Below, piece after piece: positions 10,112 to 22,204 of a stretch of DNA of 64,000 nucleotides (its first letter is position 1; each line of letters opens with the position of its first letter). Under the pieces are notes generated by a model that ran no database searches, was not told the origin of the DNA, and was given only the letters and a program-made list of their open reading frames with translations. This DNA comes from Cristatella mucedo (Eukaryota; Bryozoa; Phylactolaemata; Cristatellidae), in assembly GCA_009760855.2 (NCBI GenBank), contig WPIO01000036.1, positions 1,108,001 to 1,172,000 on the forward strand, given 5' to 3'. The position numbers and the translations under genes are program-made.

Positions 10112-11383
10112 GGAGAACAAGCGGAAGCAGTCATCTGGCTTGCTCATAGCTGTGAGCGAGCGACGTAAAGTCACCGCACGTAATGTCGATTTACTTACTT
10201 CTAGGCCCTGACTGGTCTGCGGTCACGCCTCTCTACTGCTCGCTCGCAGGGAGAGAGCTACCTGGTCTTCCATCCTAACTCGTTGCTTAGCACTCTAGAG
10301 GTCAAGAGCTCAAGAGGTCAAGATCTCAGATCCTCGATCGGGAAGTTGAGCCTCGCACTCATTGCACGCTTCCAGAGGGGCTGCCTCAATTGTTTGAGGG
10401 GAGACTGTTTTTTCCAGAGCTGTTAAATAAGGTAATCTTTTTTCGAACGGGTTTAGAGCGGCGCGAGCGCTTTCTACGTACTGCTTGCCGCGGCTCTCTT
10501 AACCTGAGAGGCGAACCCTAGTTTGGTGCGCCGGAAGGAGCGTTCTGGTCACGTAGCTTCGTCGCGGAGCCGAAGACTGAAGACTATAATTTCTAGTTGC
10601 AGCGGCTCAGCGGCTGAGCGGAGCCTCCTTCGCTGTCGCTGCTTGAATCGCTCGCTACGCGTGTGTCGATTCGCAGGAAAGAATGTGCGCGCGCGTGGAA
10701 AAAATACCCCGAGTTAGGAGTAATAAAAATATATAGCATATATATAATAAATAATAGTAATAATAAATAATAGTCAGGAGTCATCTTCGTTTTTCGAGTA
10801 TCTGCAGCAGCAGCAGCAGCAGCAGTACTAAGGCAGCCATTTCTGAGAGTAGCATTTCGCGCCTCACTGATTTCAAAACTTAAAAGAGTGAACGGAGGCC
10901 ATCCGGCCTCGATGGTCGAACGCCAAAAAGGAATTTCGCTTCTTAGCGTGGACCGATCGAGAAAAGTTCTGGGCCACGGCTCAGGGATTGTCGAGCTACT
11001 ACTCGTACTACGGCGTTACACGCAGGGCTATACAGCATCGGCTTCAGATTGCTACTCACGCGCACGAGCCAAATATTGTGCACTAGTAGCAAGACTACGC
11101 TTAACCTGTTACACATATAAGAAGCTATCAACGCGAGTCGAAGAGCGGTCTGAACAAGCAAAGGCAACTGGCCCTCACCTCTTTGAAGTCTAGTCTGGTT
11201 AGTGACTCCTCAGAAAGTCCACACGAACTAGTGATGTTAGCGTTGCTGAAGTCTGTACGATCGAAACAGTGGCGCGCTAAATCGGCCTAATTGTGCATGA
11301 TGTTCAGTATTCGTGGTTTCTGAATTACAGCGGCTAGGGACATAATAAAAAAAATCTTAGCTGATTCAACAGGCTCATTTGTA
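10112..11383. other. No recognisable gene
   Basis: Mixed-composition DNA. The open frames at 10523-10717 and 10888-11193 have no recognisable domains. An AT-rich stretch lies at 10727-10775. Confidence 0.4.
10804..10825. repeat. (CAG)7 microsatellite
   Basis: Seven CAG triplets in non-genic context. Confidence 0.9.
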
Positions 11384-11606
11384 TAATAATAATAATAATA
11401 ATTCACTTGATAAAGCGCCCTCAGAGAACTTAATCTCTCTCTAGGCGCTTAATAACGGCAGAAGAGCCGGATTCCACGGAAGAGATTCCAGACATCACAG
11501 CTTGCAGTCGGCAATAAGGGATCATACAACTGCAGGATTCGAACCCACGACCTCGGTCATGAAAAGCAATCACCTTACCTCCTGAGCTATCGCGACCCAG
11601 TTTATG
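11384..11606 (-). mobile_element. SINE-2 (tRNA-derived, LINE-A tail)
   Basis: Best SINE in the window. On the minus strand it has an A-box-like tagctcaggagg (11578-11589) and a perfect B box GGTTCGAATCC (11535-11545), i.e. intact internal Pol III promoter elements. A unique body (ggaatccggctcttctgccg) follows, then a tail reading gcgcctagagagagattaag, ttctctgagggcgctttatc and (ATT)n, the same as LINE-A. This supports retroposition by LINE-A machinery. Confidence 0.85.
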
Positions 11607-11854
11607 TATAACATAATCTACAGCGAAGCAGCATAACAGCAGAAACCATGTAATAGACAGGGAGTTGATGCCCTAGCAGTGGGGCCGAGTTGTGTTCTAG
11701 GCCATTGAGCCATAGGAGAGTTGAAAAACGTCACGGTCACTATTGAATGTTTGTAACCCTCTATTGCTGACAAATAACTTCCTTACGCGATGGATACGCG
11801 GTCTTGTTATTTTTACGGTCTTGTTATTTTTAGAATGGCGGCCTTCATTGCTGC

Positions 11855-11985
11855 CGTGTTCCGCTACCGCTGGCATCCACTCACCATTCGATCGCGTTTC
11901 CTTTGCAGCAATTGTAAAGCTTATAGAAAGATATTGAGCTCACTGTGGTGGCTTTATGAAGCGTATGATTAATATTGCTATTATA
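11855..11985 (+). mobile_element. LINE-A 3' tail relic
   Basis: Contains ctcaccattcgatcgcgttt, cctttgcagcaattgtaaag and agatattgagctcactgtgg, matching the LINE-A 3' end with a decayed outer stem. Confidence 0.6.
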
Positions 11986-12689
11986 CCTGCGAGCATAGGC
12001 GCTTCACCCACAAGTCAATAGCTGCAATTTCTAGGCTCATAGCGTCACCGATATTTGTCGCGTGTCACCTGAGACGAGCATCAATACGATCGCTGTGTTG
12101 TTCTGTCGAAAGTGGAAGCTGCTAGACTTAATTTGAAACAAAACCATACGCATATTATGCAAAGATATTGAAATGGCGGCGTACTAGATTTGCCTGATTA
12201 GGACTACTGAAATATCATTCGTAGTTCATGAATTATAAGGGCAATGAACCAACTATGTGATAATCTCTCCTGTCTTTCCATATTTAACAATTAGCAGCTC
12301 ACTCCCGTCGACTCGCTACGCTGATTGTAAGTTAATTCCGTCACGGTAGACAACGCCGCGCCATCTAGACGCTTAACGGAAGTGCGCCATCAGCGGTGTG
12401 TCGAACTTTCTCGCCTTAACTAGTAGAGATCTGTATACATTAATTCTATAACTTTCTATAATTTGAGTATGGTTATGTGGCATTAAGTTTAGTCATGTAA
12501 TGCATTCAATCAACAGTGCTCTCTCTCTTTCTCGAGTCAGGCAGTAGAGAGGAGCTTTGGGCGCCGAGCGAGAGGAATTCGTCTATTGGACTCCATTATT
12601 GATTCTGATAGCCGCAATACTCCCGTAATACTTGCGGATATACTTACCTGGTCTAGGAATACGTTAGCATAGCGAAAGATTGCTAGTTT
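11986..12689. other. No recognisable gene
   Basis: AT-balanced DNA without a convincing ORF or known repeat. Confidence 0.4.
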
Positions 12690-12800
12690 AATGTATCTCC
12701 CACCTGTAACTCCACAACGCCACACGGACGATGAATGTGTTAGGTAAGAGAGTTTTCGACAGGAGCACTCAAAGACTAAGCGGCTTTCGGTGCTCATTTG
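12690..12800 (-). mobile_element. LINE-B 3' tail relic
   Basis: Plus-strand words aatgtatctccca, ctgtaactccacaacg, gagagtttt and actaagcggctttcggtg match, in order, the minus-strand LINE-B tail at 50045-50170. Confidence 0.6.
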
Positions 12801-13132
12801 GTCGTCAGTAGACTTCGTCGATGATCGAGGACCGCTGATAAAAAGATTAGAAAGTTATATCTCATTCACATTTATTCCAGCTGGCTGGCGAAGAAAATAG
12901 CACCGTTACGTTCGCTTGTGTGAGAGTAGCAAGTCCGGATCCGTTGCGGGCTTCGTACAAGTGGGAATTCAGCCCATATAGTCGAAGCTCGCAAAGTGTC
13001 GGCCTTTTGTTTGTTGCCGCTGATTGCTGATTTGATGCTGATTTAATAGAAATTTGAAATCCTTCTTAAAGCGATGACGGACTCGGCGGGCTTGCGCCCA
13101 TCGGCTGAGTGAGCAGACAATTGCAACTTATC

Positions 13133-13332
13133 GGGAGAGAGAGAGAGACAGACAGCAGACCGACAGACAGACAGACAGACAGACAGACAGAGGAGACAGT
13201 GCGTGCGTGCGTGCGTACGTATGGGATGAGATAGAGAAAAGACGATAAGATGGCACAGAGGAGGAAACGGAGATAAGATGGATGAGAAGCGCGATGGGAT
13301 AAGTATATAGAGAGTGGAGGGAGAAATGATGG

Positions 13333-13428
<96 letters not shown>

Positions 13429-13577
13429 TGGAGGGCAGAGCAGAGAGAGAAGAGGAGCGGAAAGTAAGAGGAAAGGAAGGAGAGCACAGAAGACACTGAA
13501 GAGAGACGAGAGACGAGAGACGAGAGACGAGAGACGAGAGACGAGAGACGAGAGACGAGAGAGAGAGAGAGAGAGAG
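13133..13577. repeat. Purine-rich compound satellite
   Basis: In order: GACA units (13146-13190), GCGT units (about 13200-13216), a long (GA)n run (13336-13424), AG-rich degenerate DNA, then about nine copies of a 7-bp unit (agacgag, 13501-13558) and more GA. Poly(RE) or poly(SL) open frames here are artefacts. Confidence 0.93.
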
Positions 13578-14126
13578 TAGATAAGGGTGGGCTAGACGTG
13601 CGTAGTTTACGCCTCGACCTTCGCTTCGCGGACTGGTGTTTCGCAGGCGCCCGCCGGCACGTATGGTTGCAGCTGGTTTTGACCGTGGCGCGGCTTGGTT
13701 ACGGCGAACCTAAGTCGCTGTTTTGGACAGCGCGTGGCGTATGCAGTGTTTACAGCGCCGCAGTGTTTACCGCGAGTCACCGGCGCGATGTGTTTACTGC
13801 GGGCACTGGGCGTTTAAAGCAGTGGGGGGGGGGGAGGCATCGTCACGTGACCATCTCCACGCCGGAGTTGCTAACCTCTCTCGCCGCTACTTTAGGTCAT
13901 ACTGGTTTACCGCACCGGACAGACGCATCCCCACAGGGGGGGGGGGAGGGCGCGTTTGCGTTGCGGTACTCTCGACATTGTTCACTGAGCCGCCTCTAGA
14001 GGGGGAAGGCGCGTAAACGCAAATGCTACGTGCATGCTACCGCTTCATCAACCGGTCGCAGCAGAAAGTTCTAGTAAGTTAGCAAGGACAGTACCGAGGG
14101 AGATCGTTACGCGCCAACCGCCCTGC
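13578..14126. other. GC-rich DNA, no gene assigned
   Basis: Contains two G runs (about 13825 and 13937) and open frames without recognisable domains. Confidence 0.4.
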
Positions 14127-14662
14127 GCTAGAGTTTCGCGCATTTGGGTGGGGCGGTAGAATGCCGGGATACTGGCTACGCGAGCGCGCACATCCAGCCG
14201 CAGCCGAGTGAGCCGTCGGCTAATCAATGTGTATGTTTCGCGTCACTCGATAAATAAATCTCGCGCTACCGTTGGACGAGCTGGCAGGAGGCTTGGCCGG
14301 TAGCGTGCCGATAAGCACTTCATTTCCGGCGGCGCGGGACGCACGTCCGCAGCGTTCGGCCAGCCAGCATTATTTGCATATTCCGCATTCTCTGGCAACG
14401 AGCCAGCACCTGAGCGTTCGCACGTCGCGCCGCGGCCGATGGAACCGGGGTGAGGGCAGGTAGTAAAGAGGTTACGTGCTTGTACTCGGGCGTTCGCTTA
14501 TGTCCTCCTCCCAACCCTGCATATTTTCCTTCTCGCCGTCTTAAACCAGGAGCAACCGTTGAATGAGCCCGGCTCGCCACTGCGGGCGTGTGCTTGCAGT
14601 GGAGGCTGTGGATTAAGCTGATCTGGTAGGGGCCTACCTCGACCGGGCTACTAGCTCTTTAT
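14127..14662 (+). repeat. 0.55-kb GC-rich direct repeat, copy 1
   Basis: Shares with 15264-15838, in the same order: ggcggtagaatgccgggata, ctggctacgcgagcgcgcac, agctaatcaatg, ccgataagcac, cattccgcattct, ggcaacgagcc, cgtcgcgccg and a final ggctactagc. Divergence is considerable, with indels. No ORF is conserved between the copies. The family is unrecognised. Confidence 0.7.
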
Positions 14663-14943
14663 CGCTAATGCGGCGTCGCTTGTTCAACCAGCAATGTCAG
14701 GTCTGCTATGGGCGCACTGCTCGTAGCAGGCTATTTAATAGTGGTCACCAGCGCATGTTGATATTTATGTTAAATAAGCACGTTTTTAGATATAGTTTTA
14801 GCTTAGGATTTCGAGTTTACTATTAAATGCCTGCATGTTTCGGGGTTTACGGCTTGTGGTTTACTGGTTGGATTTTGTATTTTTTGGTGGGGTTGGAGTT
14901 TTTGGGCTTAGAGTTTAGGTTTTAGGGTTTAGTATTTAGGTGT

Positions 14944-15200
14944 TAGAGAGACAATGAAGAGAGAGAGAGAGAGAGCTCCAGTAGAGAGAAGTATATTTAT
15001 TCTCTCTCCTGGGAGAGAGGGGGAGAGAAACTAGCAGAGACAGGTGAGCAGAGTGAGGCGAGCAGAGACAGGTGAGCAGTGAGAGGAGAGCAGAGAGAAG
15101 AGAGCAGAGAGAGGAGAGCAGAGGTAGGTGAGCAGCGAGGAGAGCAGAGGGAGGAGAGCAGAGAGAGGGAGGAGCGGAAAGTAGAGGGAAGGAGAGGGAG
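14944..15200. repeat. Purine-rich gagcagaga minisatellite
   Basis: Irregular repeats of gagcagagagagg and gacaggtgagcag between the two copies of the 0.55-kb block. Confidence 0.85.
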
Positions 15201-15263
15201 CAGCGGACATACAGAGAAGACATAAAAATTCGAGGGGAAATGCGTTGCACGCCAGTAGCCCCA

Positions 15264-15838
15264 GGCTCGAGCTTCGCGTACGTTGGGAGGGGCGATAGAA
15301 TGCCGGGATACTGGCTACGCGAGCGCGCACGTCCTGCCGCCGCCCACTCGGAACGATTAGTGAATTGTCACCCCTGCTGCTGCAGGCGTAATCTGCCGCC
15401 GCGTGAGCCACGCGAGCTAATCAATGCGGTTGTAGCGCGGACGAGCCGATAGGATGAGTAGACGGTAGTACCGATAAGCACCACGTTTTGAGCCGCTCAG
15501 AACGCGCGTCCGCGGCGTTTGACCAGAGCCATTTTCGCATTCCGCATTCTTTGGCAACGAGCCCGCGCCGAGCCTTCACCCGTCGCGCCGTGGCAGCCTA
15601 CGGGCCGATAGAGCGGGGAGGGGGGAGCAGTCCCGAGCGATGTGCGAATACTCGGCGTGCTCACCTCATCCTCCAGACCGTGCATATTTCCTTTCGCGCC
15701 GCCTTACATCGAGAGCTAACGTTTACCGAAACCATCCGGTCACTGCTCGTGCTCGCGCTTGCGGCGGAGGCAGTGGATAAAGCTGACCTGGCTGGCCGGA
15801 GCCTACCGCGACCTGGCTACTGGCACGCTCTCAGCGAG
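15264..15838 (+). repeat. 0.55-kb GC-rich direct repeat, copy 2
   Basis: Second copy, about 1.14 kb downstream in the same orientation. It carries an insertion around 15350-15410 relative to copy 1. The following 15839-16540 is GC-rich to mixed, with no recognisable gene. Confidence 0.7.
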
Positions 15839-16544
15839 TGGGCGGGGGGCGGTGAGGGTAGCGATAGGGGGCGGAGTGTACCCGAGGGAAGGGGTGGGCG
15901 GGCGGGGGGCTGTTAGGGAGGGTGTGTGGCACCCAGATGACTAGACATACCGCAATCATTAAGTCTCACTACACTTTCAGAGAGCTTGTTCCCTTTCATA
16001 CGTCGTGTAACAAACGGAATGTGGCGGCCTCCAAAGTCGGACAGAGCTAGGCCGCAAACAAAGCGCTCGTAGCAGAGCAGAGCTAGTCTCCGCCGACGTG
16101 AGACGAATATCGACGGAGTCCTGAGTTTAGAGCGCGGCTAGCGATTAGTAGGAGCAGACCAATATACGCAGATATGCCAATTGTAGCGCCACACGGCAGC
16201 AATAAAGAGCTTCCATACCGAAGACAGCGAGTCCATGCTCGTAGCGTAGCCAAAGATAGTCCACTGCGGCGGAGGTTGCACGCGTCAAGCACTAGCCGTG
16301 GGGTACAACAGTTCTTGCATGACGTATCGAGAACCTCTCAACTGCCGGCAGGCGCAAAGCCTCGCGCACAACTCCTATCTAGCTCAACGACTAGAGCTCA
16401 ACTTCCACCTTCTCCATTCCTAAAGTTTAACTAAATGCCAATTGCACTACGTCGGCTATTATGCCGCTAAACAGGATTAATACACAACCGGTTCATCGTT
16501 ATAATTCAGGAACCAAAAATAATGAGTGCAACATAAACATAAAA

Positions 16545-16682
16545 CTAATTTGTGTAGCAACCTAAGAGAACTTAAATCTCTATCAAGGCGCTTTACATAT
16601 ATCGCAGGGCTCGAGCCCACGACCTTGGCTATTACAGTCTTAGCACCTTACCGCAGGGTCAAACCAGGGTAAAAAAAAGTTA
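16545..16682 (-). mobile_element. SINE-1
   Basis: Plus-strand order: cctaagagaacttaaatctc (tail hairpin), aaggcgctttacatat, gggctcgagcccacgacctt (B-box region), accttaccgcagg and tcaaaccagg (head). The outer stem is mutated. Confidence 0.75.
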
Positions 16683-16985
16683 GGTAATTCAACGGCCTGA
16701 TTTATATAGCGGCAGAAGAGCCTTAACGCCTGTCATCGCCGCTTGCAGTGGGTAATAATTGATCGCCCTCTGCAAACTCGAAAAACGATCTGGGTCGGAA
16801 AGAGCGAGTACCTTACCTTTTTTGGGCCTAAGACTCGGGGCATACAAAGCTGATTCAACAGTCCCATGTATACAAAGGCAGAAGAACCTTGGCGGCCATT
16901 ATCAATTACTCTTGCTGCGAGTGGCAAAGCGCTTGGATAGCGTTTAGGTCCTCTCAGGGCTTTATACAGACTGGGTTATTATCAT
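16683..16985 (-). mobile_element. SINE-2-like relics
   Basis: Two degenerate pieces. 16700-16830 contains ggcagaagagcc, cgcttgcagtgggtaataa and a damaged B-box region. 16853-16985 repeats ggcagaagaacct and then reads agcgcttggatagcg plus a decayed hairpin and ATT-like end. Confidence 0.45.
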
Positions 16986-17164
16986 TGTTATTGTTACTAT
17001 CGTTAACTACTATTAATGCCACGAAGCGTCTGAAAATGAAAGAGATTAGCGCTCGGGGTATTTCTGAGTGCTGGTACATCGACAAACCTAATCTTTAAAG
17101 TGGGCTTGCCCAGCCCATCTCTTGTAGCATCTGCACGTAATTGCGATGTCCTTATCCAAAGCGA

Positions 17165-17719
17165 CTTTTCAATAGATGAATATTATACATGAGTTCCGCC
17201 GTCAGGTCTGGCTACTTCTTACGCTGACCCACAAGGCCTGCCACGGCTTGGCCCCTTCGTACCTAGCTGAACTGCTGCATCAGTTTCAGCCTGTTCGCGC
17301 CCTCAGGTCATGTGTAGACAATAAATTAGCAGCATTCCTCCGCTTACAAGACCGTTGGCGACAGAAGCTTTAGCTGTGCAGGTCCTAGACTGTGGAGCTC
17401 GCTTCCACAATTCTTAAGCAACGACAACTACTCTCCTACTGCCGACTATGGCACATCCTTTTCAGCGGTCCTGAGCTGCTACTTCTATGCTACTCACTAC
17501 CTCAACTGCTCTCCTGACTCTGCTATGCTTCCCACTTTCTCTTTGTTGCGCGAGACGAAGTCTGTTGTGTCTACCGAATGCGTACCGAAAGCCGCTTAGG
17601 CTGTGAGTGCGCCATACAAAACTCTCCTGCGTAACACCCACATGGTCTTTATGACTTTGTGGAGTTACAGACGGAGATACATTATATTACTTTAAACCGC
17701 GTGGCATTGCTAAAAATTA
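17165..17719 (+). mobile_element. LINE-B 3' fragment
   Basis: Translates in pieces to LTHKACHGLAPSYLAELLHQ, FQPVRALRSC and LAAFLRLQD. The GPRLWSSLPQF equivalent is frameshifted. The 3' UTR follows from 17540 with aaagccgcttaggctgtgag and gtgcgccatacaaaactctc. Confidence 0.8.
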
Positions 17720-17848
17720 GCCGCTTAGGCTGTGAGTGCGCTATATAAAACTCTCCAGCGTAACACCCACATGGTCTTTATGACTTTGAGGAGTTACAGA
17801 CGGAGATGCATTACATTACTTTAAGCCGCGTGGCATTGCTAAAATTTG
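17591..17848 (+). repeat. 129-bp tandem duplication of the LINE-B tail
   Basis: Units 17591-17719 and 17720-17848 both start gccgcttaggctgtgagtgc and end near gcattgctaaaa, with few differences. A LINE-A fragment abuts the second unit. Confidence 0.85.
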
Positions 17849-18145
17849 GACTGCTCACACAGAGATACCGCCATCAAGATGGTCCATGCACTCACGAGAA
17901 CCCGTCTAGACTTTGGTTGCTCCCTACTTGCAGGTCTTTCGACCCACGCAATTAGGCTCTCACAGTCGATGAAAAGCGCTACGTCACGCTCGTCTGTCGA
18001 GAGCGTGACGCAGATTCAACAATACACCACTTCTCGCCGACCTGCACTAGCTTCACATCAAGCAGCGCATTGACTTCAAGATTTTTTATCACTTAAAAGA
18101 TTCCTTCGTTCGTTTGCTCTAGACTACCTACTTTATAACTGCTCC
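17849..18145 (+). mobile_element. LINE-A relic
   Basis: Contains a frame with MVHALTRTRLDFGCSLLAGL, then a corrupted segment with an inverted gcgtgacg/cgtcacgc motif, then ctcgccgacctgcactag and gcgcattgacttcaagattt, equivalent to the [16 protein letters not shown] region. Confidence 0.7.
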
Positions 18146-18335
18146 CCAATCAGGCCAAGCATGGGAACACCCGCTCTTTTGACTCAAGTCTTTAAGCTGT
18201 GCCTTTCAGCGAATTCGCTATGGATATAATTTCGAAAATCCCCAATCAGGCTACGCATGGGCACACCCGCTCTTCCGACTCAAGTCTCTAAGCTGTGCCT
18301 TTTTGCGAATTCGCATTGGATATATTTTGGAAAAC
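18144..18335 (+). repeat. 96-bp tandem duplication
   Basis: Units start at 18144 and 18240 (ccccaatcaggc in both) and contain ctgtgccttt and gcgaattcgc. The unit begins in LINE-A 3' coding DNA (CCCCAATCAGGC corresponds to the PHQAK region) and extends into flank. 18336-19197 holds no recognisable gene. Confidence 0.85.
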
Positions 18336-19197
18336 GACTGCGACGCGCCAGATTGAATAATCCAAGCTGTTGATTCGCCAAGTATGTATCGTAGCTGGCG
18401 AACACTGGCTCGCTGGCAACGCTCGCCTTCGTCTCGCTGTGCATGTCGTCGTGATTTTCAATCTATGATGTAAGCAGAAAAGACAAGAGCAGAACAGTTC
18501 GGTTCTTGCTTCTTAAATGCGGGTCGAGTCTTGAGAGTTGGACGTGCTCACAAAATTCGGCGCTCGATCCACGCTCTCAGGCTTTGGAGGGGGGCGTTTG
18601 TCATCGCACGGATCGGTCCCTTTAATTGGTTGGCACCGGTATTTTGAGTTGCCGAGTCTCGGAGTATTCGCTTGGTGGTTGATTTGGGTTACAGCTTTCT
18701 GTTGGACACTTTTTGAGACCCGCAGAGCAAAGATGCCGGATTGAGCTGGTCTGCGTGGTTTCAGATTTTCATGTGATAGGCATGAGGCATAGCGGCGATC
18801 AAGCCATGATTAAGCCCTGCTTTTGACCACGGCCCGTGTATATACATTTGTTGAAGCAGTGATAACGGGATCTGTTGTTCGATCAGTGCGAGATTATGAG
18901 TCTAGATTTGAGCCGTTTTCAGTGGTTTCTGTAGATTGTATCTGCATATTTGTTGGACGCTTACGGCTTAAATGCTGTAAAGCCTCGCTACTGCGCTCAC
19001 TCCGTGTCCCAGAAAACGCCCATATTTACTTGGCTTTAGACGCGACCAAGGCCAGCGGAGAGGGTGACCGTGGCGGAGACCGCCAAATCAGTGGTCATTA
19101 TGTGCTCATTTATTCTGCGATCCCATTCCCCCGCTGCATTATTCGTAGCCGCCTTTGAATCCCCCCATCCCCCACTGCACCACCAGCCACACCCCTA

Positions 19198-19256
19198 GGA
19201 GCACGTCCACGCCCCTAGCACGTCCACGCCCTCTAGCACGTCCACGCCCCTAGCAC
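19198..19256. repeat. Short minisatellite (cacgtccacgcccctag)n
   Basis: Three to four units of 16-19 bases with small length differences. Confidence 0.85.
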
Positions 19257-19454
19257 TTGCACGAAGTCTCCGAGGGGCCCCTCGCCCAGCTTCTCATGGT
19301 GCATCCCGACTGCTTCGAAGTCGGATGAAACCGGTAGCTTAAGGTAGCCACCAAGCTGTTCCTCGCCAAAGTTGCTCCGCAAACCTGGACCTGACGCTAC
19401 GAGCAGGTTGCGAGAGCTTAACGAGCCCGCCGTGGGGCTCCAGATGGTGCACAC
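19233..19454 (-). CDS. Possible exon, unrecognised (low confidence)
   Basis: Minus-strand open frame beside a CpG-rich island, with protein-like composition (SNFGEEQLGGYLKLPVSSDF, then GMHHEKLGEGPLGDFVQVL). It shows no repeat content except at its 3' end, which runs into the minisatellite. No family is recognised and no convincing splice pair was found, so this may be a chance frame. Confidence 0.2.
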   Translation of the reverse strand: MCTIWSPTAGSLSSRNLLVASGPGLRSNFGEEQLGGYLKLPVSSDFEAVGMHHEKLGEGPLGDFVQVLGAWTC

Positions 19455-19639
19455 GTAAAAACCTTCCGCTTTCGTACCTTACAGAAGGTGGCCAGGCGCG
19501 TTACAAGCGCTTGCGGCTTCACTCAAGCGAGTGCAAGTTTTCACCTTTTTGCTTTGCTGAAAGCCTGCTATCTTCCCGTCGCGTTATATATATATAGGAC
19601 TGCCTCCGGACAGGGCGGGTCGCCGATGAGATGACCCCA

Positions 19640-22100
19640 GTGCCGTGCGCCCGCAGCTGGCGCTGATCATCGGCGTCGGGAGTCACTCAACGCGAGCCGG
19701 CCGGATGCGCCGCCCGGCTCGCTCGCGCTCGGCCTGCCGAGCTCGAGCGAGCCGGGCGCGCGCGCCCCCTGCTGCACTCCGGTACAGAACGGAAGAACGC
19801 TGGGGGGGGGGGCTAGCGGGAAGCAGCCGAGCGTCTCGCGCTGCAAAAAGCGAGCTGTCGCGGCCGACGTACGGGCGCCAGCACATCGAGCCATGCATCA
19901 CTTTCGGCTCGATGGCCAGCGGCGGCGGCGGCGAGCGGGTAGGGCCGCACGCGCGCGCGCACGCGCGCGCACTGCGGCGAGAAGTAGGCGCGCGCCCTCG
20001 ATGGGTGGCGCGACTCGACGACAGCCGCGAGCCGGCGACGCGACGAGCGTCGTACAGCGACGCCTCGCGGCCGCCCCGCCGAGAGGTCGTGCGAGCTGCT
20101 GCGGCACCGATGCGCGCCGCTCCAGGCGGCCGCCCTGGTCGCGATTTTCGATCGACTGCGACTCGCAGCTTCGAGGAGCTTCCCGCGATGGTGGCGCCCC
20201 TTGCGTGCGATCCGCTCGCTCGCTCCGCTTGTGAACCGATTGTGGTCCGATTTCGCGCTGGCCGGGCCGCGGCATTTTCAGCGGCATCTCTCGTGAATAA
20301 GGCGTAAGGGTGGCCGAGGCGAGCAGCAGACGATGCGGGATAGGCGTACGTGCGAGGATGACAAAATAGGAGCGCCGTTACCCTTACAGTCAGTCACCTA
20401 GCGGAAGCGCGGGTGCAGGTGCTCGCGCCTAGCTGCAGCGGCGAAACGACTAATGACGACGGACACTTAGTGGCTACGCGCGCGCGTGCTCCGAAGCAGC
20501 ACGCGCGCCGGCTTCGCCCACCAGTACCGTACGCTCTCATGTCGTGTCTGCTTCGCCGGAGTATTGATACAGCCATCGTCCTTACCGCAACGAGTTCGTG
20601 GGGGGGGAGGCGTCGCTATTAACACTGTTTATTAACTGTATTAACTGTTCGTCAATATTCGTCGCGCCTCTGCCGCGCGAGCGAGCCCCAACAACGCAGC
20701 CACTGCCGTCTGCGCCCTAGGCGGCGAGCCGAATTGCAGCGCGCGCCGTAAAGCGCTGCGGCACTCGCGCAAGCGCGTTCCTCCTTCTTTTCGCTCGCTC
20801 CCCCTCCTCTGTCACTTCCTCTCTCCCGTTTCATGTACGTCCGTCTTTCGCGCTCGCCGGCTTCCACTCCTCTTGGAACTCGCCTCTCCTCTTTTTTTCT
20901 CTCCGCTCACTCTTCTTTCTCTCTCTCTCGGAGACTTACTCTGCTTAGTTCGTAGCGCAAACACCGCAGCGACCGATCGTACGAAACCAGAAACCTCGCT
21001 GGGGTTTGTGCTGGCGATCCAGCGGCGGCGGCAGCAGCGGCGGCAGCGGCAGTGTAAACAACAGAACCGCACTCCAACCTCCGCCCCGCCCACTCACAGC
21101 CTGCCGCCCCCTCCCCGCTCCCTCAAATCCAGCAGCCTGCCGTCCTCTGACCCCCCCCCCCCCGTGCGCGTTTCAACCGTTCTGGCTGCGGGACGGCGCC
21201 GCAGTCAAAGGGCACCAACGTGGTAAGAAAAAGACCCGCACTAAAGACGCAGCCCCCAAATACGAATCGTCTTCGAATTGTTGTCAATACAGCGAGTCCT
21301 GAGCGTATTATTGCATAGCAAACGCACGGCTGCATCTAAATTTTGCTAGTTTACGCCGAGAACGCGCTTTTATGGCTCATCCGCGGCGTCGCTCGCTCCC
21401 ACCGCACGCGCGGCCTGACTAAGCATTGCTGACTCCTTCCAAGAGGTAAACCGGCTTAGTGCGGTTGACACCAAGCGGGTGCTGTGCAGTTTTCATGCAA
21501 ATGTTGCTATGGTAAAAAAAAATTGAATCGTGCTCATAGAGCGGTTCTTCCAGCGGTGGGCGATTTATCGAAAGCCGCCGGTGGCGTGCCAACGCGAGGG
21601 AAGACGACTTCGCCCTCTCCTCTCCCTCCCAGGGGTGCCGCCGCGGCGCCCCGGGCGTGTGCGTGCGTTGAATATAGCAGCGCTGTCCGCCGCAGCGACA
21701 GGTGCGTAGCGCTGGAGCGAAGCGCCCACGCCTCGATTACCGACGCGAGCAGCAAGAATTGACGAGTGCGCACAATGCCGGCGGGCTGCGGTGGCCGTGC
21801 TGCGTCGGCTCGCCCGCCGCAGCGCGCCGGCCGAGGCGCAAGGCCAGGTCGCGTTTCGGTCGGCTGCTCAGCTGCCGCCGCCGCCGCGATACCTGAGGCG
21901 CGCGAGGGTCTGACGCTTAACCGTCCCGCCGGTTGCTTGCTCATGCAATTTTCGCCACATTCGGCTCGGCGCCACCCGGTGCAGCTTGTGGCCAGGTGGC
22001 GGCATCGCCGAGGCTACTCTTTCGTGCGCCTTCTCGCCCGCCCGCTCGCTTCCTCCCTGCAGCGGCAGCGGCAGCGCTGCGGCTGCCGCGGATTGCGGCG
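19640..22100. promoter_or_regulatory. CpG-rich island
   Basis: Dense CpG and GC content from about 19.64 to 22.1 kb, with G/C homopolymers (19803-19812, 21158-21168) and GCG/CGC-rich words. Long open frames on both strands and in several phases reflect GC-rich composition rather than coding. It could hold a promoter or 5' UTR exon for the gene starting at 26146. A good donor-like GTG|GTAAGA occurs near 21223, but this is inference. Confidence 0.5.
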
Positions 22101-22102
22101 AC

Positions 22103-22204
<102 letters not shown>

